64,000 nucleotides of DNA, taken from contig NZ_CP067396.1 in the NCBI RefSeq assembly GCF_023617245.1, positions 2,480,001 to 2,544,000 of the forward strand, in the 5' to 3' direction. The stretch is from Lysobacter enzymogenes (GTDB lineage: Bacteria > Pseudomonadota > Gammaproteobacteria > Xanthomonadales > Xanthomonadaceae). Every line of letters begins with the position of its first letter. Position 1 is the stretch's first letter. Of the stretch, positions 43,409-51,950 are shown piece after piece. Both the position numbers and the translations under genes were made by a program. The notes beneath the pieces were generated by a model. It was given only the letters and a program-made list of their open reading frames with translations, did not search any database and had not been told where the DNA came from.

Positions 43409-44077
43409 TCACTGATTCGGATTGAACGTGATCGGCACGATCACCGTATCCGCCGCCGGGCGGCCGCCGCGGGTGGCGGGGCGGAAGCGCCAGGCGCGCA
43501 CGGCGCTCACGGCGGCGCGGTCCAGCGCGCGCACGCCGCTGCCCTGGACCACTTCGGCGTCGTCGACCTCGCCCTGTTCGTTGACCCGCACCTGCACCCG
43601 CACCGTGCCGCCTTCGCCGCGGCGCAGCGAGGCGGGCGGATACTGCGGCGCGCGATTGGCCGACAGCGGCGCGGCGGCGACGTAGGCGCCGGTCGGCGCG
43701 GCGGGAGCCGGCGCCGGTGCGCTCGGCGAGGCCTGCGGCGGAGGCGGCGGGCTGGGGTTCTCGACCAGTTGCGGGCGCTCGTCGCCGCCCGGCTGGGCCG
43801 CTTCGGGCAATTGCTGCTGCGGCGCCGGCGCCGGGGCGGCGCTGCCGTCGGCCGGCGCGGGCGCCGGCAGCGGCGCGTAGAACGGTTGCTCGCTGGTCGG
43901 CGGCGTGCCCTGCGCGCGATAGAAGCCGTCGCCGCTGCCGCGGTTGCTCTGCCAGACCCAGGCGAACAGCGCCAGCCCGATCGCGAACGCGCCGGCCACC
44001 CACAGCCAGGCCTTGCCCGAGGGCAGCCAGGCGGCGAGGTTGAGGGAACGGCGCGGTGCGGGAGAGGGCGTCGACAT
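43409..44077 (-). CDS. TonB-like energy transducer with Pro-rich stalk
   Basis: 222 residues. Membrane helix at residues about 24-42 (AWLWVAGAFAIGLALFAWVW), a Pro/Ala-rich stalk (PLPAPAPADGSAAPAPAP and PSPPPPPQASPSAPAPAP) and a TonB C-terminal domain (QYPPASLRRGEGGTVRVQVR). Paralogue of the gene at 42622, same orientation. Both lie between the amino-acid operon and serS; they have no exbB, exbD or receptor gene adjacent. Confidence 0.83.
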   Translation of the reverse strand: MSTPSPAPRRSLNLAAWLPSGKAWLWVAGAFAIGLALFAWVWQSNRGSGDGFYRAQGTPPTSEQPFYAPLPAPAPADGSAAPAPAPQQQLPEAAQPGGDERPQLVENPSPPPPPQASPSAPAPAPAAPTGAYVAAAPLSANRAPQYPPASLRRGEGGTVRVQVRVNEQGEVDDAEVVQGSGVRALDRAAVSAVRAWRFRPATRGGRPAADTVIVPITFNPNQ

Positions 44078-44254
44078 AGGGCGGCAGGCTCGCAAGTCCA
44101 ATGCGTGATGGCGTGCATTCTGCAACGAAACGCCGCGCCGCGCCGGCCCGATCGCGCGCGCCGGCCCCGTCGACGCGCGCGCGATTCGCGAAAAAGCCCG
44201 CGCGACGCGATAATCTGCGGTTCTTCCCGCCACGCATCCCGATACCGGCACCCC

Positions 44255-45547
44255 ATGCTCGATCCGAATCTGCTGCGCCAACAGCCCGCCGAAGTCGCCG
44301 CCCGCCTGCACGCCACCCGCGGTTTCGCCCTGGACGCGGACGCGCTGGCGTCGCTGGAGGCCGAGCGCAAGATGGTGCAGGTGCGCACCCAGGAGCTGCA
44401 GTCGCAGCGCAACAAGCTGTCCGGCGAGATCGGCAAGCGCAAGAGCAAGGGCGAGGACGTGGCCGAACTGATGGCCCAGGTGTCCGCGTCCGGCGACGAG
44501 CAAAAGCGCGGCGAGGCGCGCCTGGACGAGATCAAGGCCGAGATCGAGGCCGTCGCCCTGGCGATCCCGAACCTGCCGCACGACTCGGTGCCGCTGGGCG
44601 CCGACGAGGCCGGCAACGTCGAACAACACCGCTGGGGCGCGCCGCGCGAGTTCGATTTCGCGGTCAAGGACCACGTCGAGCTCGGCGCCCGCCACGGCTG
44701 GCTCGACGCCGAGACCGCGGCCAAGCTGTCGGGCGCGCGCTTCACCGTGCTGCGCGGCGGCCTGGCCCGGCTGCACCGCGCCCTGGCCCAGTTCATGCTG
44801 GACCTGCACGTCGAACAGCACGAGTACCAGGAAACCAGCGTGCCGCTGCTGGTCAACGCCGACTCGATGCGCGGCACCGGCCAGTTGCCCAAGTTCGAGG
44901 ACGACCTGTTCGCGACCGTGGTCGGCGAGGGCGAGGCGGCGAGCAAGCGCTACCTGATCCCGACCTCGGAAGTGCCGTTGACCAACGTGGTGCGCGACGA
45001 GATCGTCGAGGACGCCGCGCTGCCGCTGCGCATGACCGCGCACTCGATGTGCTTCCGCGCCGAGGCCGGCAGCGCCGGCCGCGACACCCGCGGCATGATC
45101 CGCCAGCACCAGTTCGAGAAGGTCGAGTTGGTCGCGATCGCCCGCCCGCAGGAGAGCTACGCCGAGCACGAGCGCATGACCCGCTGCGCCGAAGTGGTGC
45201 TGGAAACCCTCGGCCTGCCGTACCGGCGCATGCTGCTGTGCACCGGCGACATGGGTTTCGCCGCGGCCAAGACCTACGACCTGGAAGTGTGGCTGCCGAG
45301 CGAGAACCGCTACCGCGAGATCTCCTCGTGCTCCAACTGCGAATCCTTCCAGGCCCGGCGCATGCAGGCGCGCTGGCGCAACCCGGCGACCGGCAAGCCC
45401 GAGCCGGTGCACACCCTCAACGGTTCCGGCGTGGCCATCGGCCGGGCCATGATCGCGGTGATGGAGAACTACCAGAACGCCGACGGCTCGATCGCCGTGC
45501 CCGAGGCGCTGCGTCGCTACATGGGCGGGATCGAGGTCCTGGCCTGA
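44255..45547 (+). CDS. serS: seryl-tRNA synthetase
   Basis: 430 residues. N-terminal coiled-coil arm that grips the long arm of tRNA-Ser (residues about 30-100, ASLEAERKMVQVRTQELQSQ), then class II catalytic motifs: MCFRAEAGSAGRDTRGMIRQ (motif 2 region) and LNGSGVAIGRAMIAVMENYQ (motif 3). Charges tRNA-Ser with serine. The ATG gives the usual start MLDPNLLRQQPAEV. Confidence 0.97.
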   Translation: MLDPNLLRQQPAEVAARLHATRGFALDADALASLEAERKMVQVRTQELQSQRNKLSGEIGKRKSKGEDVAELMAQVSASGDEQKRGEARLDEIKAEIEAVALAIPNLPHDSVPLGADEAGNVEQHRWGAPREFDFAVKDHVELGARHGWLDAETAAKLSGARFTVLRGGLARLHRALAQFMLDLHVEQHEYQETSVPLLVNADSMRGTGQLPKFEDDLFATVVGEGEAASKRYLIPTSEVPLTNVVRDEIVEDAALPLRMTAHSMCFRAEAGSAGRDTRGMIRQHQFEKVELVAIARPQESYAEHERMTRCAEVVLETLGLPYRRMLLCTGDMGFAAAKTYDLEVWLPSENRYREISSCSNCESFQARRMQARWRNPATGKPEPVHTLNGSGVAIGRAMIAVMENYQNADGSIAVPEALRRYMGGIEVLA

Positions 45548-45646
45548 GCGCGCGGGCGCCGGGCGGACTGAGTTGAACTGAGCCGCGCGGACGCGAGCGC
45601 ACGGCGCGGCGGCCGCGCGCAGCGGGCAACCACGGAGGGTTGAGGC

Positions 45647-46051
45647 ATGGACTCGTACTTCCTGTTCATGGTCGTCGCCAAGGTCCTGCTGGCGTTGGCG
45701 CTGTGGTCGGCGCTGCAGTACGCCGCGCTCGGCCCGGCCAACCGCCGCCGCGCGCAGCCGTTGGCGAACGCGCGCTTGTTCGCGCGCGCCTTGCTCGGCG
45801 TCGGCGCCGGCGTGTTGGCCGGCGTCGCCGCGATCGCGCTGGTGTGGGGCACGGTCGCCTCGATCGGAGGCGAACTCGACGATGCGGCCTTTTTCGTGAT
45901 CCTGCTGTCGCTGCCGGTCGGCGCGGTGGCGGCGATCGTGTGCGGCTTCCGGCTGGCCCGCCGCTGGGTGCTGCGCGCGCAGCCCGGCGCCGCGCCGGCG
46001 CCTGGAGAATCCGGCCCTGCCGCGCCGCCGCGCGAGGCCGGCGAAGGGTAG
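45647..46051 (+). CDS. hypothetical membrane protein
   Basis: 134 residues. Three hydrophobic helices (residues about 6-23, 44-65 and 78-100: GVGAGVLAGVAAIALVWGTV and FFVILLSLPVGAVAAIVCGF), then a short basic Ala/Pro tail. No family recognised. It has GGAGGG before its ATG, which supports translation. Confidence 0.7.
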   Translation: MDSYFLFMVVAKVLLALALWSALQYAALGPANRRRAQPLANARLFARALLGVGAGVLAGVAAIALVWGTVASIGGELDDAAFFVILLSLPVGAVAAIVCGFRLARRWVLRAQPGAAPAPGESGPAAPPREAGEG

Positions 46052-46119
46052 GTTTCTGGATCGCAGCTGGCTTCGCCGCCGCGGCCCGGATGCCCGGCAC
46101 CGGCCACCACGGGCGCGGC

Positions 46120-46150
46120 AATAAAAAAGCCGGGCCCATCGGGGCCCGGC
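46120..46150 (-). terminator. terminator downstream of azoreductase 1
   Basis: On the minus strand GCCGGGCCCC-GATG-GGCCCGGCTTTTTTATT, a strong hairpin and T run, about 90 bases past the azoreductase stop. Confidence 0.85.
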
Positions 46151-46237
46151 CAATGCCGGCGCGGGGGAGGGAGCGCCGGACTTGCGCGCGGAGGCGGCCG
46201 GCCGTCCAAGCCGGCGCCTTCCGGTTTCAGATCGCGA

Positions 46238-46816
46238 TCAGGCCGCCAGACGCTGCGGCCGCGGAATCGAAGCGTGCGCCGCGGCGAGCGCGTCGGCACG
46301 GTGCTGGGGCGAGTAAGACACACCTTCGGCACGCACGAACTCGACATCGGTCACGCCGACGAAGCCCAGGACGTGACGCAGATAGGTCTCCTGGAAATCG
46401 CTGGGCTGGCCGCTGTGCAGACCGCCGCGGCCGCTGACGATGATCGCCTTCTTGCCCTTGGCCAGGCCTTCCGGCCCTTCGGCGGTGTAGCGGAAGGTCT
46501 TGCCGGCCACCGCGATGCGGTCGATCCACGCTTTCAGCGTCGAAGGAATGCCGAAGTTGTACATCGGCGCGCCGATCACGATCACGTCGGCTTGCAGGAA
46601 TTGTTGCAGGATACGCTCGGATCGGTCGTTTTCGGCCGGATCGTCCTTCGCCAGGGAACGGCCGGTAAGATGGGGGATCGGGTCGGCGTCCAGGTCGAGG
46701 TGATCCACGACCACGCCCGGCAGATCGTCCTGCCAGCGCGCCGCAACCGCCGCGGACAGCTCGCGAGTCACGGAATTTGCGCCCAGAGCGCTTGAATCGA
46801 TGTGCAAAAGCTTCAT
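46238..46816 (-). CDS. azoR: FMN-dependent NADH:quinone reductase/azoreductase 1
   Basis: 192 residues, flavodoxin-like fold. MKLLHIDSSALGANSVTREL starts the phosphate-binding loop; VIVIGAPMYNFGIPSTLKAW is the FMN-contact region. Reduces quinones and azo dyes by two electrons with NADH. Divergent from the LysR gene at 46940, which probably controls it. A homologue lies at 56265. Confidence 0.93.
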   Translation of the reverse strand: MKLLHIDSSALGANSVTRELSAAVAARWQDDLPGVVVDHLDLDADPIPHLTGRSLAKDDPAENDRSERILQQFLQADVIVIGAPMYNFGIPSTLKAWIDRIAVAGKTFRYTAEGPEGLAKGKKAIIVSGRGGLHSGQPSDFQETYLRHVLGFVGVTDVEFVRAEGVSYSPQHRADALAAAHASIPRPQRLAA

Positions 46817-46899
46817 GTCGGGACCTCGTCGGGTCGTTCTATGCGGGCCTTGCCGCGTTGGAGCAAAGTCTGGATCGTTGCGATCATGGGATAAAGTTG

Positions 46900-46932
46900 G
46901 TTCAATATCACTCGCTGTTCTAATTTTGGAAC
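46900..46932. promoter_or_regulatory. candidate LysR binding region between azoR and lysR
   Basis: AT-rich segment with GTTC at 46900 and 46917 and GAAC at 46929; the latter two form GTTC-TAATTTTG-GAAC, fitting a short LysR-type dyad. It lies just upstream of the lysR ATG and about 85 bases from the azoR start. Confidence 0.4.
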
Positions 46933-46939
46933 TATCGTC

Positions 46940-47962
46940 ATGCACGATCTGAATGACCTGTACTACTTCGCGATGGTCGTGGACCACGCCGGTTTCGCCG
47001 CCGCCGAGCGCGCGCTGGGCATTCCCAAGTCGCGCCTGAGCCGGCGCATCAGCCAACTGGAGACCGACCTCGGCGTGCGCCTGCTGCAGCGCTCGACCCG
47101 CCGCTTCGCCGTCACCGAGGTCGGCAACAGCGTGTATCGCCACGCCCAGTCGATGCTGGCCGAGGCCCAGGCCGCGCGCGAAGTGGTCGACCGGCTCAGC
47201 GCCGAACCGCGCGGGGTGATCCGGGTCAGCGTGCCGGTCGGCCTGGCCCAGCAGCAGATTCCCAAGCTGCTGCCCGAATTCCTGGCCAAGTACCCGCAGG
47301 TGCGGGTGCAGCTCAACGTCAGCAACCGTCGCGTCGACATCATCAACGAAGGCGTCGACGTGGCCCTGCGCGTGCGCTCCAAGCTCGACGACGACGGCAG
47401 CCTGGTGATGCGCAGCTTCGGCCAGATCCAGGAACTGCTGGTGGCCAGCCCGAAGTACCTCAACCGCATGGGCCGGCCGACCAACCCGGACGAACTGGCC
47501 GAGCATGTCACCCTGAGCATCAGCGAAGACGACGCGCGCCAGCGCTGGGAGCTGCACGGCCCCGACGGCGAAGTGCGCAAAGTCGAACTCAAGCCGCGGG
47601 TGATGGGCTTCGACTTCCCGATGCTGATGGCGCTGGCCGAGCAGGGCGTCGGCATCACCCTGCTGCCGGAAACCGTCTGCGCCGAAGCCGTGCGCCGCGG
47701 CGAACTGGAAGTGGTGCTGCCGAACTGGCGCCTGCCGCAGGGCATCTTCCACGCCGTGTTCGCCTCGCGCCGCGGCCTGCTGCCGGCGGTGCGGGTATTC
47801 ATCGACTTCCTCGCCGAAAAAGCGCCGTCGCTGGTCGAATCCGCGCGCCTGCAGTGCAGCGACATCAAGGGCGGCCAACCGTGCCCGGACAGCGTCGCCG
47901 CGCGCGACGCCAAGGCCGGCAAGAAGACCGACAAGGGCGCTGGCGTCCCGGCCCAGGCGTGA
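46940..47962 (+). CDS. LysR-family transcriptional regulator
   Basis: 340 residues. N-terminal winged helix (residues about 1-60: AMVVDHAGFAAAERALGIPK, RLSRRISQLETDLGVRLLQR), then a LysR effector domain. Similar in layout to regulators that face quinone reductase genes and sense electrophiles or aromatics. A Lys-rich C-terminal tail is unusual. Most likely activates azoR in the opposite direction and represses itself; not proven. Confidence 0.92.
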   Translation: MHDLNDLYYFAMVVDHAGFAAAERALGIPKSRLSRRISQLETDLGVRLLQRSTRRFAVTEVGNSVYRHAQSMLAEAQAAREVVDRLSAEPRGVIRVSVPVGLAQQQIPKLLPEFLAKYPQVRVQLNVSNRRVDIINEGVDVALRVRSKLDDDGSLVMRSFGQIQELLVASPKYLNRMGRPTNPDELAEHVTLSISEDDARQRWELHGPDGEVRKVELKPRVMGFDFPMLMALAEQGVGITLLPETVCAEAVRRGELEVVLPNWRLPQGIFHAVFASRRGLLPAVRVFIDFLAEKAPSLVESARLQCSDIKGGQPCPDSVAARDAKAGKKTDKGAGVPAQA

Positions 47963-48053
47963 GACAATGCCGCGCCCGGCGCAAGGCCGGGCGCGATGGC
48001 CGCTTGGTTTGGATGGCGGCCTGGCGAACCCAACGGGTTCGCGGTTCTTTTAC

Positions 48054-48143
48054 GGAGAGATGGCCGAGTGGTTTAAGGCAGCGGTCTTGAAAACCGCCGA
48101 AGGGTTAAACCTTCCGTGGGTTCGAATCCCACTCTCTCCGCCA
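48054..48143 (+). tRNA. tRNA-Ser(TGA)
   Basis: 90 bases including CCA, class II with a long variable arm (GAAGGGTTAAACCTTCC). Acceptor GGAGAGA/TCTCTCC, anticodon loop CTTGAAA reading TGA, T arm GTGGG-TTCGAAT-CCCAC. AT-richer genes follow directly. Confidence 0.96.
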
Positions 48144-48256
48144 CTTATCTTGTAATCGGCGGAAATGCTATCGCCTGCGGAAGGAAAGTGGCATCGACTC
48201 AGGACAGGTCTAGGGAATAGACTCGATCCACCAATACCATCAGCAGGAATTCAAGC

Positions 48257-48574
48257 ATGGACGTTAGAGAGGCGCAAGCGATCATCACCGTAAGTACTAC
48301 AGTTGAAAGAGGTTGCCCTTCTTGCAGCCAAAGAATCGGCGGAGAATTGGAGTTCGATGAATCGGTACGGCACTTGATTCAGCAGCATGGATATGTATTG
48401 CTGCATGTCGGCAGCCAAACGACGCATGACGGAAATGGTGGGCCTTGGCATTCAACGGTAGCGGTACTTGGCAGCGTGGATTTGCCGAAAAAAAACGCGC
48501 CTGCTGACAGCGCTAGGTTTAAATCGATGGATCCGCCGAAATCCTTTTCAGAGCTCGGCGAAGAGCTTGGTTAA
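48257..48574 (+). CDS. hypothetical protein in AT-rich insert beside tRNA-Ser
   Basis: 105 residues, soluble. Codon use and base composition differ from the surroundings (many AT-ending codons, an AAAAAAA run). Contains a CPSC pair (RGCPSCSQRIGGELEFDESV) that might be a metal or redox site, and HDGNGGPWHSTVAV. No family recognised. Forms a pair with the gene 15 bases downstream. Confidence 0.6.
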   Translation: MDVREAQAIITVSTTVERGCPSCSQRIGGELEFDESVRHLIQQHGYVLLHVGSQTTHDGNGGPWHSTVAVLGSVDLPKKNAPADSARFKSMDPPKSFSELGEELG

Positions 48575-48589
48575 TTAAGGAGCATAACA

Positions 48590-48799
48590 ATGGCATTGAA
48601 GGCTACGTATCTGGCTTTTTCCGACAAGCCGAAAGACTTTTCTGCATTCATGAACGGGCATGGAAAGGAGTTTGCTCCGGGTGTGTTCATCATTACTGGC
48701 GATCACGCGCGCGAGGTAGTGGTCGAACTGGCGAAGGCTGCGGGCGTGACTGCGTACATGATTGAAACAAGCCTAATAGATATCGAAGTTTACAAATAA
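48590..48799 (+). CDS. small hypothetical protein, partner of the preceding gene
   Basis: 69 residues with AAGGAG and good spacing before its ATG. Sequence like FIITGDHAREVVVELAKAAG and AYMIETSLIDIEVYK. AT-richer than the rest of the window. Size and pairing allow an immunity or antitoxin-like role, but nothing shows it. Confidence 0.6.
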   Translation: MALKATYLAFSDKPKDFSAFMNGHGKEFAPGVFIITGDHAREVVVELAKAAGVTAYMIETSLIDIEVYK

Positions 48800-48979
48800 A
48801 ACGATATCCGTGCCGCTGGCACACACGTGGGCGCCGTTCGGCGCGTAATAGTGTAATAAATGGCTGCCGCGATGCTGATGAGCAAGGTCGCTCTGCAGTT
48901 GCGCCGTCTGTGGGCCCGGAGCGTGTCGCCTAGGCGCTGGAGCCGTCGCGCTGGGGCGAGTATTAATGCGCGCGTAGGT

Positions 48980-50323
48980 TTAGCCCTGGGACTGCGCCGG
49001 CAGCCACAACGAAGCCCGCAACCCACCACCCTCGCGCTGCGACAGGCTCAACCGCCCACCTAACGACTGCGCCAACTGCTGCGCAATCGCCAACCCGAGC
49101 CCCGTGCCACCAGTATCGCGATTGCGCGAAGCCTCCAGCCGATAAAACGGCTGCATCACCGCATCGAGTTCCTCGGCCGGAATCCCCGGCCCTCGGTCGA
49201 GCACTTCGATCAGGAAACCGTCGTCCACGCCGCGCGAAACCTGCACTTCGGCGGCGCCGGCGTATTTCACCGCGTTGTCGATGAGGTTGGTCGCGACGCG
49301 TCGCAGCGCGTGCGCGCGGGTCACCAGCGCGGCGTCGGCGCGGCCGCTCAGGGACACGGCTTTGCCGGTGTCCTGGTAGTCGCAGACCAGGCTGTCGAGG
49401 AAGGCGTCGAGGTCGAGTTTGATCGCGCTTTCGGCGCTGCCGTGGGCGCTGCGGGCGTAGGCGATGCCTTCGCGCACGAGGTGCTGGATCTGTTCGAGGT
49501 CTTCGAGCAGGCGGGTGCGTTCGGGCGAGTCGTCCATCGCTTCGGTGCGCAGGCGCATGCGGGTGATCGGGGTCTGCAGGTCGTGCGAGATCGCGGCGAG
49601 GATCTGCAGGCGTTCGCGCAGGTAGGCGCCGATGCGGTCCTGCATGGCGTTGAATGCGGCCGCGGCCTGGGCCACTTCGGTCGGGCCGGTTTCGCCCAGG
49701 CGCTGGCCGTCGCCGGCCGGGCTCAGCGATTGCGCGGCCTGGGCCAGCCGTTCCAGCGGCCGCGCGGCCTGGCGCACCGCCAGCCACGCGCACAGCAGCA
49801 GCAACGCCAACTGCGCGGCCAGCACGTACGGCAACCATTGCGCGATCGGCATGGTCGAGGGGATCACTTCGATCGTCAGCGGCCGGCTATCGCTGAGGGT
49901 GAGGTGGATCTGGAAGCGCTCGGGTCGGGTGTCGACGGTTTGCGCGCGCAGCGGATAGCGCGAGCCGAGCGCGCCGCCGACCATGCCGACGATGTCCTGG
50001 GCGCGCGCGCTGAGCCGCGCCTGGCCGGGTTCGCCCGGGCCGAGCAGGTAGTGGTAGGTGCGGCGCTTGAACTGCGGCAGCCACTGCGCGCGCTCGTCGG
50101 CGGGCAGGCGGTCGAGCACCGCCACCGCGGTGCGCACGTCGAGCTCGAGGTTGCCGAGCATCATCGAGGTCGCGGTGACGTAGCGCTCGTAGAACAGCAG
50201 CGAGAACGACAGCGCGTGCGCCAGCGCCAGCCCGGCGAACAGGATCAGGTACAGGCGCGAGGCCATGCTGCGCGGCAGCCAGCCGCGCGCGGGTTTGGCG
50301 GCGACGGCGGCTGGTGCGTTCAT
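48980..50323 (-). CDS. sensor histidine kinase, EnvZ type
   Basis: 447 residues. Two membrane helices (residues about 23-45 and 165-190), a periplasmic loop between them, HAMP-like linker (RQAARPLERLAQAAQSLSPA), a dimerisation/phosphorylation motif (LAAISHDLQTPITRMRLRTE with the His) and an ATP-binding domain (NLIDNAVKYA, DRGPGIPAEE, GTGLGLAIAQQLAQ). Overlaps the response regulator stop by ATGA, so translated with it. Signal unknown. Confidence 0.95.
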   Translation of the reverse strand: MNAPAAVAAKPARGWLPRSMASRLYLILFAGLALAHALSFSLLFYERYVTATSMMLGNLELDVRTAVAVLDRLPADERAQWLPQFKRRTYHYLLGPGEPGQARLSARAQDIVGMVGGALGSRYPLRAQTVDTRPERFQIHLTLSDSRPLTIEVIPSTMPIAQWLPYVLAAQLALLLLCAWLAVRQAARPLERLAQAAQSLSPAGDGQRLGETGPTEVAQAAAAFNAMQDRIGAYLRERLQILAAISHDLQTPITRMRLRTEAMDDSPERTRLLEDLEQIQHLVREGIAYARSAHGSAESAIKLDLDAFLDSLVCDYQDTGKAVSLSGRADAALVTRAHALRRVATNLIDNAVKYAGAAEVQVSRGVDDGFLIEVLDRGPGIPAEELDAVMQPFYRLEASRNRDTGGTGLGLAIAQQLAQSLGGRLSLSQREGGGLRASLWLPAQSQG

Positions 50324-51060
50324 GCGTCTTCGCCGACCAGGGTGACCGCCTGCGAGAACACGTAGCCCTCGCTGCGCACGGTCTTGATGTAGCTCTGGTC
50401 GCGCGCGTCGTCCTGCAGGCGCTGGCGCAGGCGGCTGACCAGCAGGTCGATGGAGCGGTCGAAGTGCTCGGCGTCGCGGCCCTGGGTGAGGTTGAGCAAC
50501 TGGTCGCGGCTGAGCACGCGCTGGGGATGGTCGAGGAACACCCGCAGCAGGCGGAACTCGGCGCCGCTGAGCGCGATGGCGGTACCGTCGCGATCGAGCA
50601 GGTGGCGCGCGGTGGTGTCCAGGCGCCAGTGGCCGAACGCGATCAGCCGCGTCGCCTCGCTGACCCGCAGGTTCGGCGGCAGCATGCGCGTGCGCCGGAT
50701 CACCGCGTTGATCCGCGCCAGCAGCTCGCGCGGCGCGAACGGTTTGGCCAGGTAGTCGTCGGCGCCCATTTCCAGGCCGACGATGCGGTCGGTGGCGTCG
50801 TCGCGCGCGGTCAGCATCAGCACCGGGATCGCCTTGTGCGGGCCGGCGCGCAGGTTGCGGCACAGCACCAGGCCGTCGTCGCCGGGCAGCATCAGGTCGA
50901 GCACGATCAGGTCGACGTCCTGCGCTTCCAGCGCCGCGCGCATCTCGCGGCCGTCGGCGGCGGTGCTGGCGCGCAGGCCGTTCTTGCGCAGGTAGTCGGC
51001 GACCATGTCGCGGATGTCGCGGTCGTCGTCGACGATCAGGATGTGGTCGCTGGGTTTCAT
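50320..51060 (-). CDS. OmpR-family response regulator
   Basis: 246 residues. N-terminal receiver (ILIVDDDRDIRDMVADYL, phospho-acceptor Asp in LIVLDLMLPGDDGLVL, Lys in ADDYLAKPFAPRELL), then an OmpR-type winged helix (LSGAEFRLLRVFLDHPQRVL, RLRQRLQDDARDQSYIKTVR). Activates or represses genes on phosphorylation by the kinase at 48980. The operon's promoter lies at 51061-51170, next to a REP element. Confidence 0.95.
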   Translation of the reverse strand: MKPSDHILIVDDDRDIRDMVADYLRKNGLRASTAADGREMRAALEAQDVDLIVLDLMLPGDDGLVLCRNLRAGPHKAIPVLMLTARDDATDRIVGLEMGADDYLAKPFAPRELLARINAVIRRTRMLPPNLRVSEATRLIAFGHWRLDTTARHLLDRDGTAIALSGAEFRLLRVFLDHPQRVLSRDQLLNLTQGRDAEHFDRSIDLLVSRLRQRLQDDARDQSYIKTVRSEGYVFSQAVTLVGEDA

Positions 51061-51170
51061 GGCCGGTCCTGGGGGCGGTGCGTGGCGATTATGCACGTCG
51101 AAGTGGGTGGAGGTGGGTGTTCGCGGCGGGCGAGGCGGGCGCGACGACGGCACTGACGCGCCTTGCCCCC

Positions 51171-51277
51171 GTCATTCCGGCGAAAGCGGGAATCCATTCT
51201 GTTGTCGCTTTTGCTGTATGGCGATTGCCGGGAGAAGCGAAGTCGAAATGGATTCCGGCTTTCGCCGGAACGACGGG
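51171..51277. repeat. REP-like inverted repeat, GTCATTCCGGCGAAAG family
   Basis: Arms GTCATTCCGGCGAAAGCGGG (51171) and TTCCGGCTTTCGCCGGAACG ending about 51277, with an AT-richer centre. Separates the two-component operon and the DoxX-bufferin-like operon. Confidence 0.9.
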
Positions 51278-51341
51278 GCGGGGCAGGTTCGACATGGGTG
51301 CTGTTCGGCAGGCGCGCGTGATCCTTCGGCGGGAACGCGGC

Positions 51342-51914
51342 TCAACGCTCCGCCAGCAACTCGCGGATCATCGCCTCGGTCTTGTCGTAATCGCCCTCGC
51401 CGTAGTGCTTGTAGACGATGCGTCCGTCGCGGTCGATCAGGTACATCGCCGGCCAGAAGCGGTTGCCGTAGGCGTTCCAGGTGGCGTAGTCGTTGTCTTG
51501 CGCGACCGGATAGTCGATGCCGAGGCGCTCGACCGCGGCGCGCACGTTGCCGGTGAGGTGTTCGTAGTCGTACTCGGGCGTGTGCACGCCGACCACGGCC
51601 AGGCCTTGATCGCGGTAGCGCGCATGCCACCGGTTGACGTGCGGCTGCACATGCAGGCAGTTGATGCAGGCATAGGTCCAGAATTCCACCAGCACCACCT
51701 TGCCGCGCAGTTGGCTCATGCGCAGCGGCGGGCTGTTGATCCAGCGGTGGATGCCCTGGAAATCGGGCGCCGGCGGCGCCGGCTGGCGCGCGGTGGGCTG
51801 GACGGGTTCGGCCTGGGCGCCGGGCGTGCAGGCTACCGCGCCGAGGCACAGGCTCAGGGCGAGCAGCAGGGATTTGATCGCGAACGGCGGTTGCGCAAGG
51901 ACGGTGCGGGACAT
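51342..51914 (-). CDS. periplasmic redoxin / thioredoxin-like protein
   Basis: 190 residues. An N-terminal hydrophobic signal (SLLLALSLCLGAVAC, with a Cys suited to a lipobox) and a thioredoxin fold with active site WTYACINCLHVQP (CxxC) near residue 80 and the cis-Pro in NRFWPAMYLIDRDG. Close to the DipZ C-terminal type that handles disulfides or heme chemistry in the periplasm. Last gene of the DUF692 operon, 36 bases after the YedZ-like gene. Confidence 0.85.
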   Translation of the reverse strand: MSRTVLAQPPFAIKSLLLALSLCLGAVACTPGAQAEPVQPTARQPAPPAPDFQGIHRWINSPPLRMSQLRGKVVLVEFWTYACINCLHVQPHVNRWHARYRDQGLAVVGVHTPEYDYEHLTGNVRAAVERLGIDYPVAQDNDYATWNAYGNRFWPAMYLIDRDGRIVYKHYGEGDYDKTEAMIRELLAER

Positions 51915-51950
51915 GGTCTGGACTCCGGATCGAAGCGGTGAGGGAACGGC

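Noticed and set aside
48144..48980. Attachment site (direct repeat of the tRNA-Ser 3' end) at the other side of the AT-rich genes
   Set aside because: The T-arm and CCA sequence was not found again by eye. The short AATCGGCGGA match near 48153 and 48333 is too small and may be chance.
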